Of a stretch of 64,000 nucleotides of DNA, positions 9,075 to 18,436 are shown piece after piece (the first letter of the stretch is position 1; each line of letters opens with the position of its first letter). The position numbers and the translations under genes are program-made. Source of the stretch: Bacillota bacterium (GTDB taxonomy: Bacteria > Bacillota > Clostridia > Peptostreptococcales > Acidaminobacteraceae). Under the pieces are notes generated by a model, which was not told where the DNA came from, did no database searches, and saw nothing but the letters and a program-made list of their open reading frames with translations. Location: NCBI GenBank assembly GCA_025210655.1, contig JAOARG010000017.1, positions 62,001 through 126,000 of the forward strand, in the 5' to 3' direction.

Positions 9075-9815
9075 ATGGGAACGATAATAGCAATAGGCGG
9101 AGGAGAATTATCATCAGAGTCCGGACATTATTTGCATAGTGAAATTATTAAGCATTCAAAAAGTAATAATCCCAAGGTGCTGTTTATCCCAACTGCAAGT
9201 TATGACAACAAAGACTATATAATATCATTTAAAAACATGTTTGAAAAGAAGTTAAGTTGTAAAGTTGATGTATTAAGTTTAGTTGAAAGAAATTATAGCA
9301 GTGAAGAAATCGAAGAAATGATTTTCTCAAATGACATTATTTATGTAGGTGGGGGAAACACAGACTACATGATGAGTGTGTGGAGACACTATTCACTGGA
9401 TAAACTATTAATTGAAGCATTCGATAGAGGAATTGTACTTTCTGGATTAAGCGCAGGTGCTGTATGTTGGTTTGACTTCATTCAAAGCGGTATGGACAGT
9501 TACGAAAGCACCGAAACTGATAGCTATAAAAGACTTGACGGATTAGGACTAATCAGAGGATATGGATGCTCCCACTTTAATCAAAAATCAAGAAACTCCA
9601 GCTTCCAAGAAATGATCTACAATTATAAAGGAGAGGGATTTGGAATTTGTGATAATTCTGCCCTAATATATAAAGATGGCAATTATAAAGTAATCACCAC
9701 AGACAATAGAAAAGGTGTTTACAAAGTAGTATATTCAGATTCATTTGTAAAAAAGATGAAATTGCAGCTGAATATAGATTTTATGAATTATGTAAGTGCA
9801 GTAGATAGAACGTGA
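9075..9815 (+). CDS. peptidase S51 family protein (dipeptidase E / cyanophycinase-like)
   Basis: The 246-residue protein begins MGTIIAIGGGEL and has the nucleophile elbow GLSAGAVCW typical of family S51 serine peptidases, preceded by YVGGGNTDYMM. Family members cleave Asp-containing dipeptides or cyanophycin; the substrate here cannot be told. The ATG at 9075 has GAGGAG 7 bases upstream; an upstream TTG at 9069 overlaps that site. It stands alone on the plus strand, divergent from mraZ and convergent with lgt, with a shared terminator. Confidence 0.8.
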   Translation: MGTIIAIGGGELSSESGHYLHSEIIKHSKSNNPKVLFIPTASYDNKDYIISFKNMFEKKLSCKVDVLSLVERNYSSEEIEEMIFSNDIIYVGGGNTDYMMSVWRHYSLDKLLIEAFDRGIVLSGLSAGAVCWFDFIQSGMDSYESTETDSYKRLDGLGLIRGYGCSHFNQKSRNSSFQEMIYNYKGEGFGICDNSALIYKDGNYKVITTDNRKGVYKVVYSDSFVKKMKLQLNIDFMNYVSAVDRT

Positions 9816-9816
9816 T

Positions 9817-9886
9817 TTAATATAAAAAGCGGCTCTATCATACTAAGATGTTAATCTTAATATGATAGAGCCGCTTTTTATATTAA
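9817..9886. terminator. strong bidirectional terminator between S51 peptidase and lgt
   Basis: A near-perfect hairpin pairs TTAATATAAAAAGCGGC with GCCGCTTTTTATATTAA, the stem continuing inward through TCTATCATA. It carries A and T runs on both sides, so it can end transcription in both directions. The right arm overlaps the lgt stop codon. Confidence 0.9.
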
Positions 9887-10608
9887 GCTTTTCTAGCAAG
9901 CACTCTATTAATAATAACTCCAAGAACAATAAGTACAATACTTATAACCTGAGCCATTCTTAAAGGTCCAAGCATTAAACTGTCTGTTCTTAAGCCTTCT
10001 ACAAAGAATCTTCCTATAGAATATAGAATCATATATCCTGTAAAGATTTTTCCATCAAACTTTTTATTTTTTGAAAGAAGGATTAAAACAGCGAATACTC
10101 CAAAGTCCCAAATTGATTCATAAAGAAAAGTTGGATGAACTTTTTGTCCATTCACCATTATTCCCCATGGCAAATCAGTTGGCCCACCGTGGGCTTCTTG
10201 GTTTATAAAGTTTCCCCATCTACCAATACCTTGGGCAAATACTAACCACGGAGCTACAATATCAGCCATAAACCAGAAATCAATTCCCACTTTTTTAGTG
10301 TAGAAATATCCTGCTATAAGACCACCTATTACACCACCGTGGATGGCAAGTCCACCACCACGGATATTTATCATCTTCATAAAGTCCCCAGCATAATAAT
10401 GCCAGTTGAATATTACATAATAGGCCCTAGCTCCAATTATCGCCGAAGGAATAACCCAAAGTATCATGTCTATAACTTTGTTTTCATCAATATCATACTT
10501 CTTACAGGTTTTAAGAATCATTACTGAAGCAATAATCATTCCTAAAGAAATAAGAATTCCATACCATCTTATCCCTATGCCAAACACTTCAAATGCTACT
10601 GGATTCAT
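9883..10608 (-). CDS. lgt: prolipoprotein diacylglyceryl transferase Lgt
   Basis: Membrane enzyme that transfers diacylglycerol to the lipobox cysteine of prolipoproteins. The 241-residue polytopic protein has the Lgt landmarks RGGGLAIHGGVIGG and the signature GRWGNFINQEAHG with its essential residues, and C-terminal GRFFVEGLRTD. GAGGTG precedes the ATG at 10608. At least two lipoproteins with lipoboxes in this window (21.1 and 48.5 kb) would be substrates. Downstream of the M16 pair, 14 bases away. Confidence 0.96.
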   Translation of the reverse strand: MNPVAFEVFGIGIRWYGILISLGMIIASVMILKTCKKYDIDENKVIDMILWVIPSAIIGARAYYVIFNWHYYAGDFMKMINIRGGGLAIHGGVIGGLIAGYFYTKKVGIDFWFMADIVAPWLVFAQGIGRWGNFINQEAHGGPTDLPWGIMVNGQKVHPTFLYESIWDFGVFAVLILLSKNKKFDGKIFTGYMILYSIGRFFVEGLRTDSLMLGPLRMAQVISIVLIVLGVIINRVLARKA

Positions 10609-10622
10609 AAATCACACCTCTT

Positions 10623-11906
10623 CTACATCTTATCTATTACAGAAAGCACAACCCTTTTTTCTGTTTTAGTATTCTTGAATGCATCAACAATATCTTCAGT
10701 AGTAATACTATCTACAACATCAAGATAATCTAGAAGATTGTTTCCATTCATATAGTAGCTAATAAAATTACTAGATACATAGTCTAGTGAATTGAAAGAA
10801 GATAGGAATCTACCCTTCATCTTTTTAACAATTCGATCAAAACTTTCTTCCTTTATTAGATCAACTGGATTTTCCATAACTTTTAAAATAGCACCCTTTG
10901 CTTCCTCTACCCTATCAGATTCTCCGCCTAGGATAAAGTAAGAATGACCAGTTCCCCTGCTATAATCAAAGCTAAATGTACCATTGATGATACCTTCTTC
11001 ATAGTTTTCCTTATAGAATTCACTTGCTCTACCGAATAGGATATCTAGACCAATTTTTCTAACAAGTCTGTATTTCAAATCTTCTCTTTGACCAAGTTTA
11101 GTATAATCATCCTTAATTCCAACATAGAACTGGGGAGTAGCTACCATCATCTTTTCTGTAACTAATTCTTTAGATACATCAGCTGGCTCCATACCATAAT
11201 CAGCTACTGGCTTCTTTTTATTATTTAAGAATCTTTCTCCCTGACTTTTTTCAACTAGTTCAAAGACCTCTTCAGCATCTAAATCTCCAACAACCAATAC
11301 CATCATATTTTGCGGATTGTAGAAGTTATCATAACAATTATTCAGATCATCAACTGTAATCTTATTAATAGACTCAACAGTACCAGCAATATCATACTTA
11401 ATAGGATTTACATCATACATGCTTGAAAGCAGATTGAAATATACCCTCCAACCAGGATTATCATCATACATCTTGATTTCCTGAGCGATGATCCCTTTTT
11501 CTTTTTCAACATTTTCTTCTGTTAAGTATGGCTTTTGAACAAAGTCCATAAGGTTTTCCATACACTCATCGAAATTCTCAACAGTATTGAAAAGATAACA
11601 AGTTGAAATAAAGTTTGTATAAGCATTTACATTAGCTCCAAGTTTAGAAAACTTCTCAAAAGTCCCTTCTTCTTCACTTTCAAATATCTTATGCTCTAGA
11701 AAATGTGCAATACCCAAAGGCATTGAGAATTTCTTCCCATCTACCTCAAAATCATTTTCCATAGAACCATACCTAGTGGCAAAAAAACCATACTTTTTAG
11801 TGTATCCAGCCTTAGGAATAAAGTATACCTTTAAACCTGATTCTAGTTCTTTAAAATATAGAGTTTCATCAATTACTTCATTATAAGTTTTAATTATTTG
11901 ACCCAT
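10623..11906 (-). CDS. M16 family zinc peptidase (YmfH-like, catalytic partner)
   Basis: The 427-residue protein has the inverted zinc-binding motif HFLEH (HxxEH) in GIAHFLEHKIFE and the downstream acidic ligand region EKEKGIIAQEIKMYDD, so it is likely the active subunit. GGAGG lies before the ATG at 11906, which is only 3 bases after the stop of the second M16 gene upstream. In Bacillus the adjacent ymfF-ymfH pair has the same arrangement of one inactive and one active M16 protein. The substrate is unknown. Confidence 0.85.
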   Translation of the reverse strand: MGQIIKTYNEVIDETLYFKELESGLKVYFIPKAGYTKKYGFFATRYGSMENDFEVDGKKFSMPLGIAHFLEHKIFESEEEGTFEKFSKLGANVNAYTNFISTCYLFNTVENFDECMENLMDFVQKPYLTEENVEKEKGIIAQEIKMYDDNPGWRVYFNLLSSMYDVNPIKYDIAGTVESINKITVDDLNNCYDNFYNPQNMMVLVVGDLDAEEVFELVEKSQGERFLNNKKKPVADYGMEPADVSKELVTEKMMVATPQFYVGIKDDYTKLGQREDLKYRLVRKIGLDILFGRASEFYKENYEEGIINGTFSFDYSRGTGHSYFILGGESDRVEEAKGAILKVMENPVDLIKEESFDRIVKKMKGRFLSSFNSLDYVSSNFISYYMNGNNLLDYLDVVDSITTEDIVDAFKNTKTEKRVVLSVIDKM

Positions 11907-11909
11907 ATC

Positions 11910-13193
11910 CTATTCCTCCTTACCCTTCAAGAAATAAACCGTATCAAGGGTAACATTTTCAAACGCCCTCACTATTGTTTCCTTATTAACCATATATATT
12001 CTCTTTAACATAGCTTCAAAATCAAAATTACCCCTAGAAAGGATTTGATTGTAGAAGAAGTTCATAAAACTATTTGGGAAGTCCCCAGTAGCCCTAAGGC
12101 TATTCACAACCTTCTTCCTAGCATTTTCAATATTTTCCTCAGTAAACTCACCATTTTTCATCTCTTCAAGATGCATTAAAGCAAGTTCCTTAGTCTTATC
12201 AAACTTATCAAAATCAATACCAAAAGACATTCCTAAAAGACCCTTAAACTTATCAACATAAGAATAACCATAATAGCATAGACTTTCTTTCTCCCTGATG
12301 TTTTTGAAGAACTTAGAATCAGTTCCCCCACCAAGAATAACAGAACCAAGCATTAAAGACTCATATAAATCATTATTTTTATTTACAGCAGTTCTAAAGC
12401 CCATAACAAGTTTACCTTGATTAACATCCATAGGCTCTTCAATATTTTTTACTTCCCTATCTATAATCGAGAAATCTTCATCAGGCAGTAGGAATTGACC
12501 AAGTCTTAACTCAGCAAACATACTTTCTTTTTCCATTACAGTAACAAGAATTTCATTTACAGGCACATTACCAATGAAGCAGAAGTCAATCTCTGACATT
12601 CTCATAAGTTCAAGATAGTGATCCCATAACTCTTCAGAAGTTATCTTCTCAAGAGTTTCAATATCTCCATCAACATTAACAGAAAAAGCTTCACCCTCAT
12701 ACATTTCTTCAATCATTCTATCACTTGCATAAGAAGCCTTATCATTGATTCTAGCTAAAATATCCTGCTTTAGGAAATACTTCTCCTGCTCAAAATACTC
12801 CGCCTTAAAACCATCACCTTCTTGAAGCTGATTATAAACAACATCCATTAATAAAGCCCAAGCTTCCTTAGTAATGTTCTCATCCTTTATTCTATCCCTA
12901 TTCGGGAACTGAATCTTTATCTGCAATACATGCTTTTCACCATATTTGTCACAAGAACTTGCGATAATTGATCCATAAAGATCATCAAGCTTTACATTAA
13001 GCTTTTGTGCAGTATCGTAAGTCTTAGTACCCCTCTTAAGCATTCTTGCCAGTAAGGAGTTCATAGTTGCTTCCCTGTCAGTCAGAGGTCTTTTAAAGTA
13101 CACTCCAAACATATCTGTCTTAAATTTATCTGTATGGATATGATGTAGTTCTAAACCATCATCTAATACCATAGTATTTATATCTCTAATCAT
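11910..13193 (-). CDS. M16 family peptidase-like protein (YmfF-like, zinc motif absent)
   Basis: A 427-residue M16-fold protein. Where the HxxEH motif should be it reads ATMNSLLARMLKRGTKTY, so the zinc ligands are missing and it is probably a structural or substrate-binding partner of the next gene. The ATG at 13193 has AAGGAGAG at good distance; an in-frame start at 13220 precedes the ribosome-binding site and is less likely. Cotranscribed with the catalytic M16 gene and probably lgt. Confidence 0.83.
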   Translation of the reverse strand: MIRDINTMVLDDGLELHHIHTDKFKTDMFGVYFKRPLTDREATMNSLLARMLKRGTKTYDTAQKLNVKLDDLYGSIIASSCDKYGEKHVLQIKIQFPNRDRIKDENITKEAWALLMDVVYNQLQEGDGFKAEYFEQEKYFLKQDILARINDKASYASDRMIEEMYEGEAFSVNVDGDIETLEKITSEELWDHYLELMRMSEIDFCFIGNVPVNEILVTVMEKESMFAELRLGQFLLPDEDFSIIDREVKNIEEPMDVNQGKLVMGFRTAVNKNNDLYESLMLGSVILGGGTDSKFFKNIREKESLCYYGYSYVDKFKGLLGMSFGIDFDKFDKTKELALMHLEEMKNGEFTEENIENARKKVVNSLRATGDFPNSFMNFFYNQILSRGNFDFEAMLKRIYMVNKETIVRAFENVTLDTVYFLKGKEE

Positions 13194-13303
13194 TAGAATT
13201 TCTCTCCTTTTTAAAATCATCTATCCTTAATTATATACACTTATAATGAAAAAACCAAACGAAATACAAAAAATTCATTTTATGTTTACAATTACTTTTC
13301 ATT

Positions 13304-13468
13304 TAGTGTAAGTCCTTTTTCGGACTTACACTAGTCTAGTGCTTTTTTCTTTTAGAAAATTCGCGTCTAGTATTCAAGTCAACTTGAATGTCTAGTGCAA
13401 AATTTCTTGTATTATTTTGCGTCTAGTAGATTACTTGGTAATCCGACCTCGGATATTTTCCTTGCGGA
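13304..13468 (+). repeat. multi-hairpin element, copy A
   Basis: One of five copies of a structured repeat, oriented here so that the long closing hairpin comes first. Reading along the plus strand: long hairpin TAGTGTAAGTCC/GGACTTACACTA, linker with CTAGTGC, hairpin TTTTC/GAAAA, linker TCGCGTCTAGT, hairpin ATTCAAG/CTTGAAT, linker GTCTAGTG, hairpin GCAAAAT/ATTTTGC, linker GTCTAGT, hairpin GATTAC/GTAATC, GACC, then TCCTTGCGGA. Linkers match the other copies while the stems differ but remain paired. The rest of the 525-base gap (13194-13718) is AT-rich with no gene seen. Confidence 0.8.
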
Positions 13469-13718
13469 TAAATTTTAATCGTAATTAAGTTCAAAACAAT
13501 ATATTAAGAAACATTTCAATTACTTTCAAAGGTACATTTCATTGGAGAAATTTCTAATTGCTTTTCAGTTGATTTTTTATTTATATTCGTTTATAATTTT
13601 ATATTGGATGGCTTTATTGATTAGCTGTCTTTTTAATGTGAAGAGTTACAGGCAAAGATAGTGTTTTTTACACATCTATAACCATTAACAATAAATTATT
13701 TGGAAGGAAGATTAAATT

Positions 13719-14813
13719 ATGAAATTAGGAATAGTAGGATTACCTAACGTTGGTAAAAGTACTTTATTTAACGCAATTACAAAAGCTGGTGCTGAGTCAG
13801 CTAACTACCCATTCTGTACTATCGACCCAAATATCGGAGTTGTTTCAGTACCTGATGAGAGACTTCATGTATTAGGAGAAATCAGTGGAACACAAAAGAT
13901 CGTTCCTACTGCAATCGAGTTCTGTGATATCGCAGGTCTTGTAAAGGGAGCAAGTAAAGGTGAAGGACTTGGAAACCAGTTCCTTTCTCACATTAGAGCT
14001 GTTGACGCTATCGTTCACGTTGTTAGATGTTTCAGCGATGGAAATGTAGTTCACGTTGATGGATCAGTAGATTCACTAAGAGATATTGAGACAATCACAC
14101 TTGAGCTTATCTTCTCAGATATCGAAATGTTAGAAAGAAGAATCATGAGATTACAGAAAGCTTTAAAATCTGACAAGACTCTTCAAAAAGAAATGGACTT
14201 CCTTAAAAGTGCACTAGCACACCTTGAGGACAACAAGCCAATGAGAACAATGGAATTAAAAGACGGAGAAGAAGATTTCTTAAAAGAAGTTGACTTCCTT
14301 ACAAATAAGCCAATCATCTACGCAGCAAACGTATCAGAAGACGACCTAGCATCAGAAGGTGTAGACAATGACAACGTAAAAGCTGTAAGAGAGCACGCAA
14401 AATCAGAAGATGCTGAAGTAGTAGTAGTATCAGCACAAATCGAATCAGAAATCTCTGAGTTAGATGAGGAAGAGAAAAAAGAATTCCTAGCAGACCTAGG
14501 AGTAGAAGAATCAGGACTAGACAAACTAATCCAAGCAGGATACAAACTACTTGGCCTTATCTCTTACCTTACAACAGGAGTAAAAGAAACAAGAGCTTGG
14601 ACAGTAAAAGTAGGTTCAACAGCACCACAAGCAGCAGGAAAAATCCACACAGACTTCGAAAGAGGATTCATTAGAGCAGAAGTAGTAGCATACCAAGACC
14701 TAGTAGACTGCGGTTCAATGGCAGCAGCTAAAGAAAAAGGACTTGTAAGAATTGAAGGAAAAGAATATATAGTTAAAGATGGAGATGTAATGAACTTTAG
14801 ATTTAACGTATAG
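13719..14813 (+). CDS. ychF: redox-regulated ATPase YchF (Obg-like)
   Basis: TRAFAC-class P-loop protein associated with ribosomes and the oxidative stress response in other bacteria. The 364 residues start MKLGIVGLPNVGKSTLFNAIT (Walker A); the base-recognition motif is non-canonical (NVSE in place of NKxD), as known for the ATP preference of YchF. A C-terminal TGS domain ends MNFRFNV, the usual YchF terminus. GGAAGG lies upstream of the ATG. It is flanked on both sides by multi-hairpin elements (copies A and B). Confidence 0.96.
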   Translation: MKLGIVGLPNVGKSTLFNAITKAGAESANYPFCTIDPNIGVVSVPDERLHVLGEISGTQKIVPTAIEFCDIAGLVKGASKGEGLGNQFLSHIRAVDAIVHVVRCFSDGNVVHVDGSVDSLRDIETITLELIFSDIEMLERRIMRLQKALKSDKTLQKEMDFLKSALAHLEDNKPMRTMELKDGEEDFLKEVDFLTNKPIIYAANVSEDDLASEGVDNDNVKAVREHAKSEDAEVVVVSAQIESEISELDEEEKKEFLADLGVEESGLDKLIQAGYKLLGLISYLTTGVKETRAWTVKVGSTAPQAAGKIHTDFERGFIRAEVVAYQDLVDCGSMAAAKEKGLVRIEGKEYIVKDGDVMNFRFNV

Positions 14814-14842
14814 ACTGATACTAAAGTACAGTCCTTAGTAGT

Positions 14843-14963
14843 GTTATGATAAATCATAACGGATAGTACTCACCTCGTTCATGGGTAGTGTTGAGTTTTT
14901 CAAACTCTACCGAGTAGAGATGATTTTATTAATCATCAACATAGAGATTTTCCTACTGGAAAA
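14843..14963 (+). repeat. chain of four perfect hairpins with related linkers after ychF
   Basis: Four perfect stems follow the ychF stop in a row: GTTATGAT/ATCATAAC (14843-14860), GAGTTT/AAACTC (14893-14907), GATGATT/AATCATC (14919-14937) and TTTTCC/GGAAAA (14948-14963). The linkers between them contain GTAGTG, GAGTAGA and ATAGAGA. The layout resembles the multi-hairpin elements but the linker sequences differ, so this may be a second family or a diverged copy. It runs straight into copy B. Confidence 0.55.
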
Positions 14964-14978
14964 TATATTTATAAATTT

Positions 14979-15160
14979 AACCCCTTCACAGATTAATCTG
15001 TGAAGGGGTTTTATAGTGTTTCTAAAAGAACACAAATATATTTAATTATGGCAAATTAACAGCATCTAATATTTAAGTTTCTTAAATGTCTAATGCAAGG
15101 GGGTAAGCACATCCCTTTCGTCAAGTAATTTGCTTAGCAAATCTTCCGTGGATATTTTCC
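14979..15160 (+). repeat. multi-hairpin element, copy B
   Basis: Starts with the strong hairpin AACCCCTTCACAGATT/AATCTGTGAAGGGGTT, which probably also terminates ychF transcription as a T-rich stretch follows. It continues with hairpin TGTT/AACA, hairpin ATTTAAG/CTTAAAT, linker GTCTAATG, hairpin AAGGG/CCCTT, linker CGTCAAGT, hairpin ATTTGC/GCAAAT, and ends near GGATATTTTCC. The order of elements equals that of copies A and C-E. It lies 52 bases from the end of the DNA methyltransferase gene, on the left border of the accessory island. Confidence 0.75.
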
Positions 15161-15212
15161 AATAATTTTGTATAAACAAACCCCTTAATCAAACCACTAT
15201 TTTCTTGTTTTA

Positions 15213-16676
15213 CTATATACATGAAAACAATAGCTTCTCACATTCTTCTGGATTCGAATAATCTATTCGATTAGCTTTCTCCCCAAGAATTCTAATTGTT
15301 GAAATATTAGGTACTGGAAGCTGGTTTAAGTCAGTAACATTAATTTGAGTGGTTCCATTAATAATAGAAAAATAATCACTATAGAATTTTGAATTATATA
15401 AAACAAATAATCCTAATAATAAAATAATATCTTCATCATTCACTTTCAAATAGTTGACATGATTTTCTACAGTAAATTTATCATACATATAACTATTGAA
15501 ACAAATCTTGTTAACTTTTAAGCATTTACTTTCTTCTTTGCTCGAAAACCTTTTTACCAGTAAATAGTTTCCTTTATTTAATAAAACTGATATCGGTATA
15601 TCATTTGATACATATTGTGGATACTTAGTGTCTACTAGAGGCCATTTTACATTTGTGTCTCCAAAGTTAGCACACCAATATATAGGATAGTACTTATTAA
15701 AACTTTGAACAATATCAATGTATTCACTCATTCTAAAATCAACTAATGGTCCTGTTTTAAACCTCAAATTATAATCACTCAAATTAAATCTAAATGAATT
15801 CATCTTTCTGATTATATCAATATGATTATTCTTAATCGGCAATCTAATTTTAATATTTTCTACATCCCAGATTATATCTTTTTCAACAACAAATTCACTA
15901 CTCATATCAATGTCCTCGATACCTAGTGAATGCTTTATAATTACTTCACCAATCATTTTCTTTTCTATCTTTACTATTACAAGTTCCTGCAAAATTTCAT
16001 TATTGATTACTTTCGTTCTTGACTCAAAACTATGAATAAAAGACAATGAATAATCATTCAATATCAATTCTCTAACCCTACTGAAATACTTACCATTGAA
16101 AAAACTTCGAGGTACTAGGTAAATCAATTGACCTTCATCATTAAGCATTCTAACTCCTTTTCCTATGAACAACCCATACAAATTAGGTTGTCCATGCAAA
16201 AGTTCGCTATTTGCAATTGCTTCAGATGAATTTTTTCTTATTTTTTTATATGGAGGATTTCCAATAATAACATCATATTTATTTGAATTATCATACTCTA
16301 AAAAATTCTCGCAATATATGGAGTAATCTAACTCAACATTTTTTTCTGAAAAATAATTACTGATTAACTTAATATTTGTCTCCAAAATATCTATTAAATT
16401 CTTGTCTAATTCAAAAATATCTATATATACCTTATCAACACTTGAAAAATCTAACCCTAATAAAAATGCTGCTGCTAATCTACCAGTTCCTCCTGATGGT
16501 TCCAAAACACGAACAACCTTCATATTCTTATCAAGATTTATTTTATCACTCATGTATGATCCAATACTAAACGGTGTAAAGTATTGACTATTTTTTTTAC
16601 GTACTGTTAAATCTACCATATTTATATATTTTTCTGTATTTGTATCAATAGTGCTAAGTACATTTTTCAGTTCCAC
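15213..16676 (-). CDS. adenine-specific DNA methyltransferase (N6, Eco57I/TaqI-like)
   Basis: Type II-style gamma-class N6-adenine methyltransferase of 487 residues. Seen: the N-terminal SQYFTPFSIGSYM segment, SAM motif I EPSGGTG near 59-65, catalytic motif NPPY at 140-143, and a C-terminal target-recognition type segment ending GTTQINVTDLNQLPVPN. A GTG start at 16676 with GGAG about 10 bases upstream is chosen; it overlaps the end of the HEPN gene. No ordinary restriction endonuclease is next to it; instead the two DUF262-HEPN pairs lie upstream, suggesting it may protect host DNA from them. Target sequence unknown. Confidence 0.85.
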   Translation of the reverse strand: MELKNVLSTIDTNTEKYINMVDLTVRKKNSQYFTPFSIGSYMSDKINLDKNMKVVRVLEPSGGTGRLAAAFLLGLDFSSVDKVYIDIFELDKNLIDILETNIKLISNYFSEKNVELDYSIYCENFLEYDNSNKYDVIIGNPPYKKIRKNSSEAIANSELLHGQPNLYGLFIGKGVRMLNDEGQLIYLVPRSFFNGKYFSRVRELILNDYSLSFIHSFESRTKVINNEILQELVIVKIEKKMIGEVIIKHSLGIEDIDMSSEFVVEKDIIWDVENIKIRLPIKNNHIDIIRKMNSFRFNLSDYNLRFKTGPLVDFRMSEYIDIVQSFNKYYPIYWCANFGDTNVKWPLVDTKYPQYVSNDIPISVLLNKGNYLLVKRFSSKEESKCLKVNKICFNSYMYDKFTVENHVNYLKVNDEDIILLLGLFVLYNSKFYSDYFSIINGTTQINVTDLNQLPVPNISTIRILGEKANRIDYSNPEECEKLLFSCI

Positions 16677-17331
16677 CGTTCACATTCTCCTTTAAATATA
16701 GCTCACTCTCGGCCGATTCTATAATTAAATCTCTATACGAATCTAAGACTTCAAGTACAATATTGTTTGTGCTAATAAAATCATCATAATCTAAATCAAA
16801 CCTCTCTCCGTGAACAACTTTATGTCTGTTTTGTAATAAACTATAATCAATATATTTTTTCTTAGTTTCAAATATATCCGACTCAACTCCAAGCGACTTA
16901 AGTATTTCCTCGAGAACAGTTGAACTTGGATTAGAATTAGTTGATATAATAGGATTATCAGGATTATACTTTATGAAAAACTTTTCATCCCTAGTTTTCT
17001 CAAAAAAGTTTAGTAATTCACCATGAACGCTAGACTTTTCTGTTTCACCACACCTTTTAATTTTTTTACACATTTTCATGGCCACAAGATTATTGTTTAT
17101 TTCAGAAGATTTTATCTTTTTGTTCCCGATGTATATAACATAATAATTTGATGCAGTTTTTACAAAACCTTCAAAATGAGCACATAATAAAGCTATACTT
17201 GCTCTTAGCAAAATTTTCTTATTAACCACATCTGATTCAATAAGCATCTTCAGAGACAGTATTTCTTTCTTTCTCCAAGATAAGTCTTCACCCAATTTGT
17301 CCTCTAATTCTTCAATAGATTTAATTTTCAA
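16654..17331 (-). CDS. HEPN-domain protein, second pair (MAE_28990/RiboL-PSP-like)
   Basis: About 225 residues. A helical segment AHFEGFVKTASNYY is followed by R169-HKVV-H174, the RxxxxH motif of HEPN ribonucleases. Related HEPN proteins of the MAE_28990/MAE_18760 group are known from comparative work on defence and toxin loci. The start is uncertain: a TTG at 17331 lies about 10 bases after GAGGAG and is chosen; an in-frame TTG at 17361 would add 10 residues. It overlaps the upstream DUF262 gene by about 11 bases and the methyltransferase by 23, so the three are likely one operon. Only weakly similar to the HEPN gene of the first pair, sharing AHFEGF and RHxxxHG. Confidence 0.75.
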   Translation of the reverse strand: MKIKSIEELEDKLGEDLSWRKKEILSLKMLIESDVVNKKILLRASIALLCAHFEGFVKTASNYYVIYIGNKKIKSSEINNNLVAMKMCKKIKRCGETEKSSVHGELLNFFEKTRDEKFFIKYNPDNPIISTNSNPSSTVLEEILKSLGVESDIFETKKKYIDYSLLQNRHKVVHGERFDLDYDDFISTNNIVLEVLDSYRDLIIESAESELYLKENVNGGTEKCT

Positions 17332-18436
17332 TTCTAAACAACTCCTCGCTATATGCAACAAGTTTTTTCAATCTAGTAACTGGGCGTACACCTCTTCTTA
17401 CAGCATCTAAATATTCTGCTTTCGTATAAATCGATTTCACCAAACTAATAAGTTCATCAGACTTATCATCTTTTTCAAAATAATCTAAATTCTTAATTAA
17501 CCCTGGTAATATGACTTCATAAGCACCTACCAAAACTGGTCCTAGAAACTTACTTTTTTCTGAACTATATTTTTTGAAGCAATCTTCATCTAAGACCCTA
17601 TAAATCAGATTAAATACTCTCTTAAAAATAGATTCCTCATTATTAAAATTAATACTCCCACTTTCAACAATTCTCAATATTTCATTTGTAAGAAACTCAT
17701 TATAATTTTCAGAATCATCAACATCTAAGCGTGAATATCTTATAACAAAGTATCTTACAACTTGTTCCATATAACCTTGTTGATCTTGATCTCTTTCGGA
17801 CAAGGGTAATGACTTCATAAAGTTTTCATACTCGCTTAATTTTTTAAAATAACCAGCTGAGATTGGATCATTCATTATTAATAAGCAGTTTCTAATTTCT
17901 TGAGAACTTAATTGTGATCCCCCAGTATTCAATCTTTGAAACATTTCATACTGTGCAAACTTATCACTCGCTTTATCAATAATTACTATATCAATTTTTG
18001 AGCGTTTTATATATCGTCTTTGAGCTCCTGTCAAAGATTTATCTTCATCATCTTTATTTTCCCATATTTTATCTTTTAACGAAGGTAAAAACTTAGTCTT
18101 GACCAAGGCTTCATTCTTAACTAAATTATTGTCCTTATCCTTCAATACACCCACAAATTTTAGAATAGTAGACAACCTTTGTTGACCATCAATCAAGTTC
18201 CACTTCCCTTCCTGCGTCTGGTATACATATATTGGTGGTAGTGGAATTCCTAAAAGTATAGATTCTATCAAACTAGATTGTTGACTCATATCCCATCTAA
18301 ACAACCTCTGATATTCAGGATTAATTACTAAATCACCATCGTTATATACATTTATAATTTCACCAATAGACATAGGATAACTATCTGTTTTTATTGATTT
18401 TGACATGTCTTCAATTTCTTTTTGAAGTTTATCCAT
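17321..18436 (-). CDS. DUF262 (ParB/GmrS-like) protein, second pair
   Basis: 371 residues with the DUF262 hallmarks: NPEYQRLFRWD near 39-49, LIESILLGIPLPPIYVY, and the DGQQR motif at 83-87 (LIDGQQRLSTILKF), then FQRLNTGGSQLSSQEIRNC. DUF262 has a ParB/sulfiredoxin-like fold and forms the N-terminal half of GmrSD-type modification-dependent restriction enzymes, where DGQQR is implicated in NTP hydrolysis. The DUF1524 HNH nuclease half of GmrSD is absent; the HEPN partner may supply nuclease activity (inference). AGGAGG precedes the ATG at 18436. Confidence 0.82.
   Translation of the reverse strand: MDKLQKEIEDMSKSIKTDSYPMSIGEIINVYNDGDLVINPEYQRLFRWDMSQQSSLIESILLGIPLPPIYVYQTQEGKWNLIDGQQRLSTILKFVGVLKDKDNNLVKNEALVKTKFLPSLKDKIWENKDDEDKSLTGAQRRYIKRSKIDIVIIDKASDKFAQYEMFQRLNTGGSQLSSQEIRNCLLIMNDPISAGYFKKLSEYENFMKSLPLSERDQDQQGYMEQVVRYFVIRYSRLDVDDSENYNEFLTNEILRIVESGSINFNNEESIFKRVFNLIYRVLDEDCFKKYSSEKSKFLGPVLVGAYEVILPGLIKNLDYFEKDDKSDELISLVKSIYTKAEYLDAVRRGVRPVTRLKKLVAYSEELFRIEN

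Noticed and set aside
15213-16676. BREX PglX-type methyltransferase
   Set aside because: At 487 residues it is far too short, and no pglZ, brxC or brxL gene is present.
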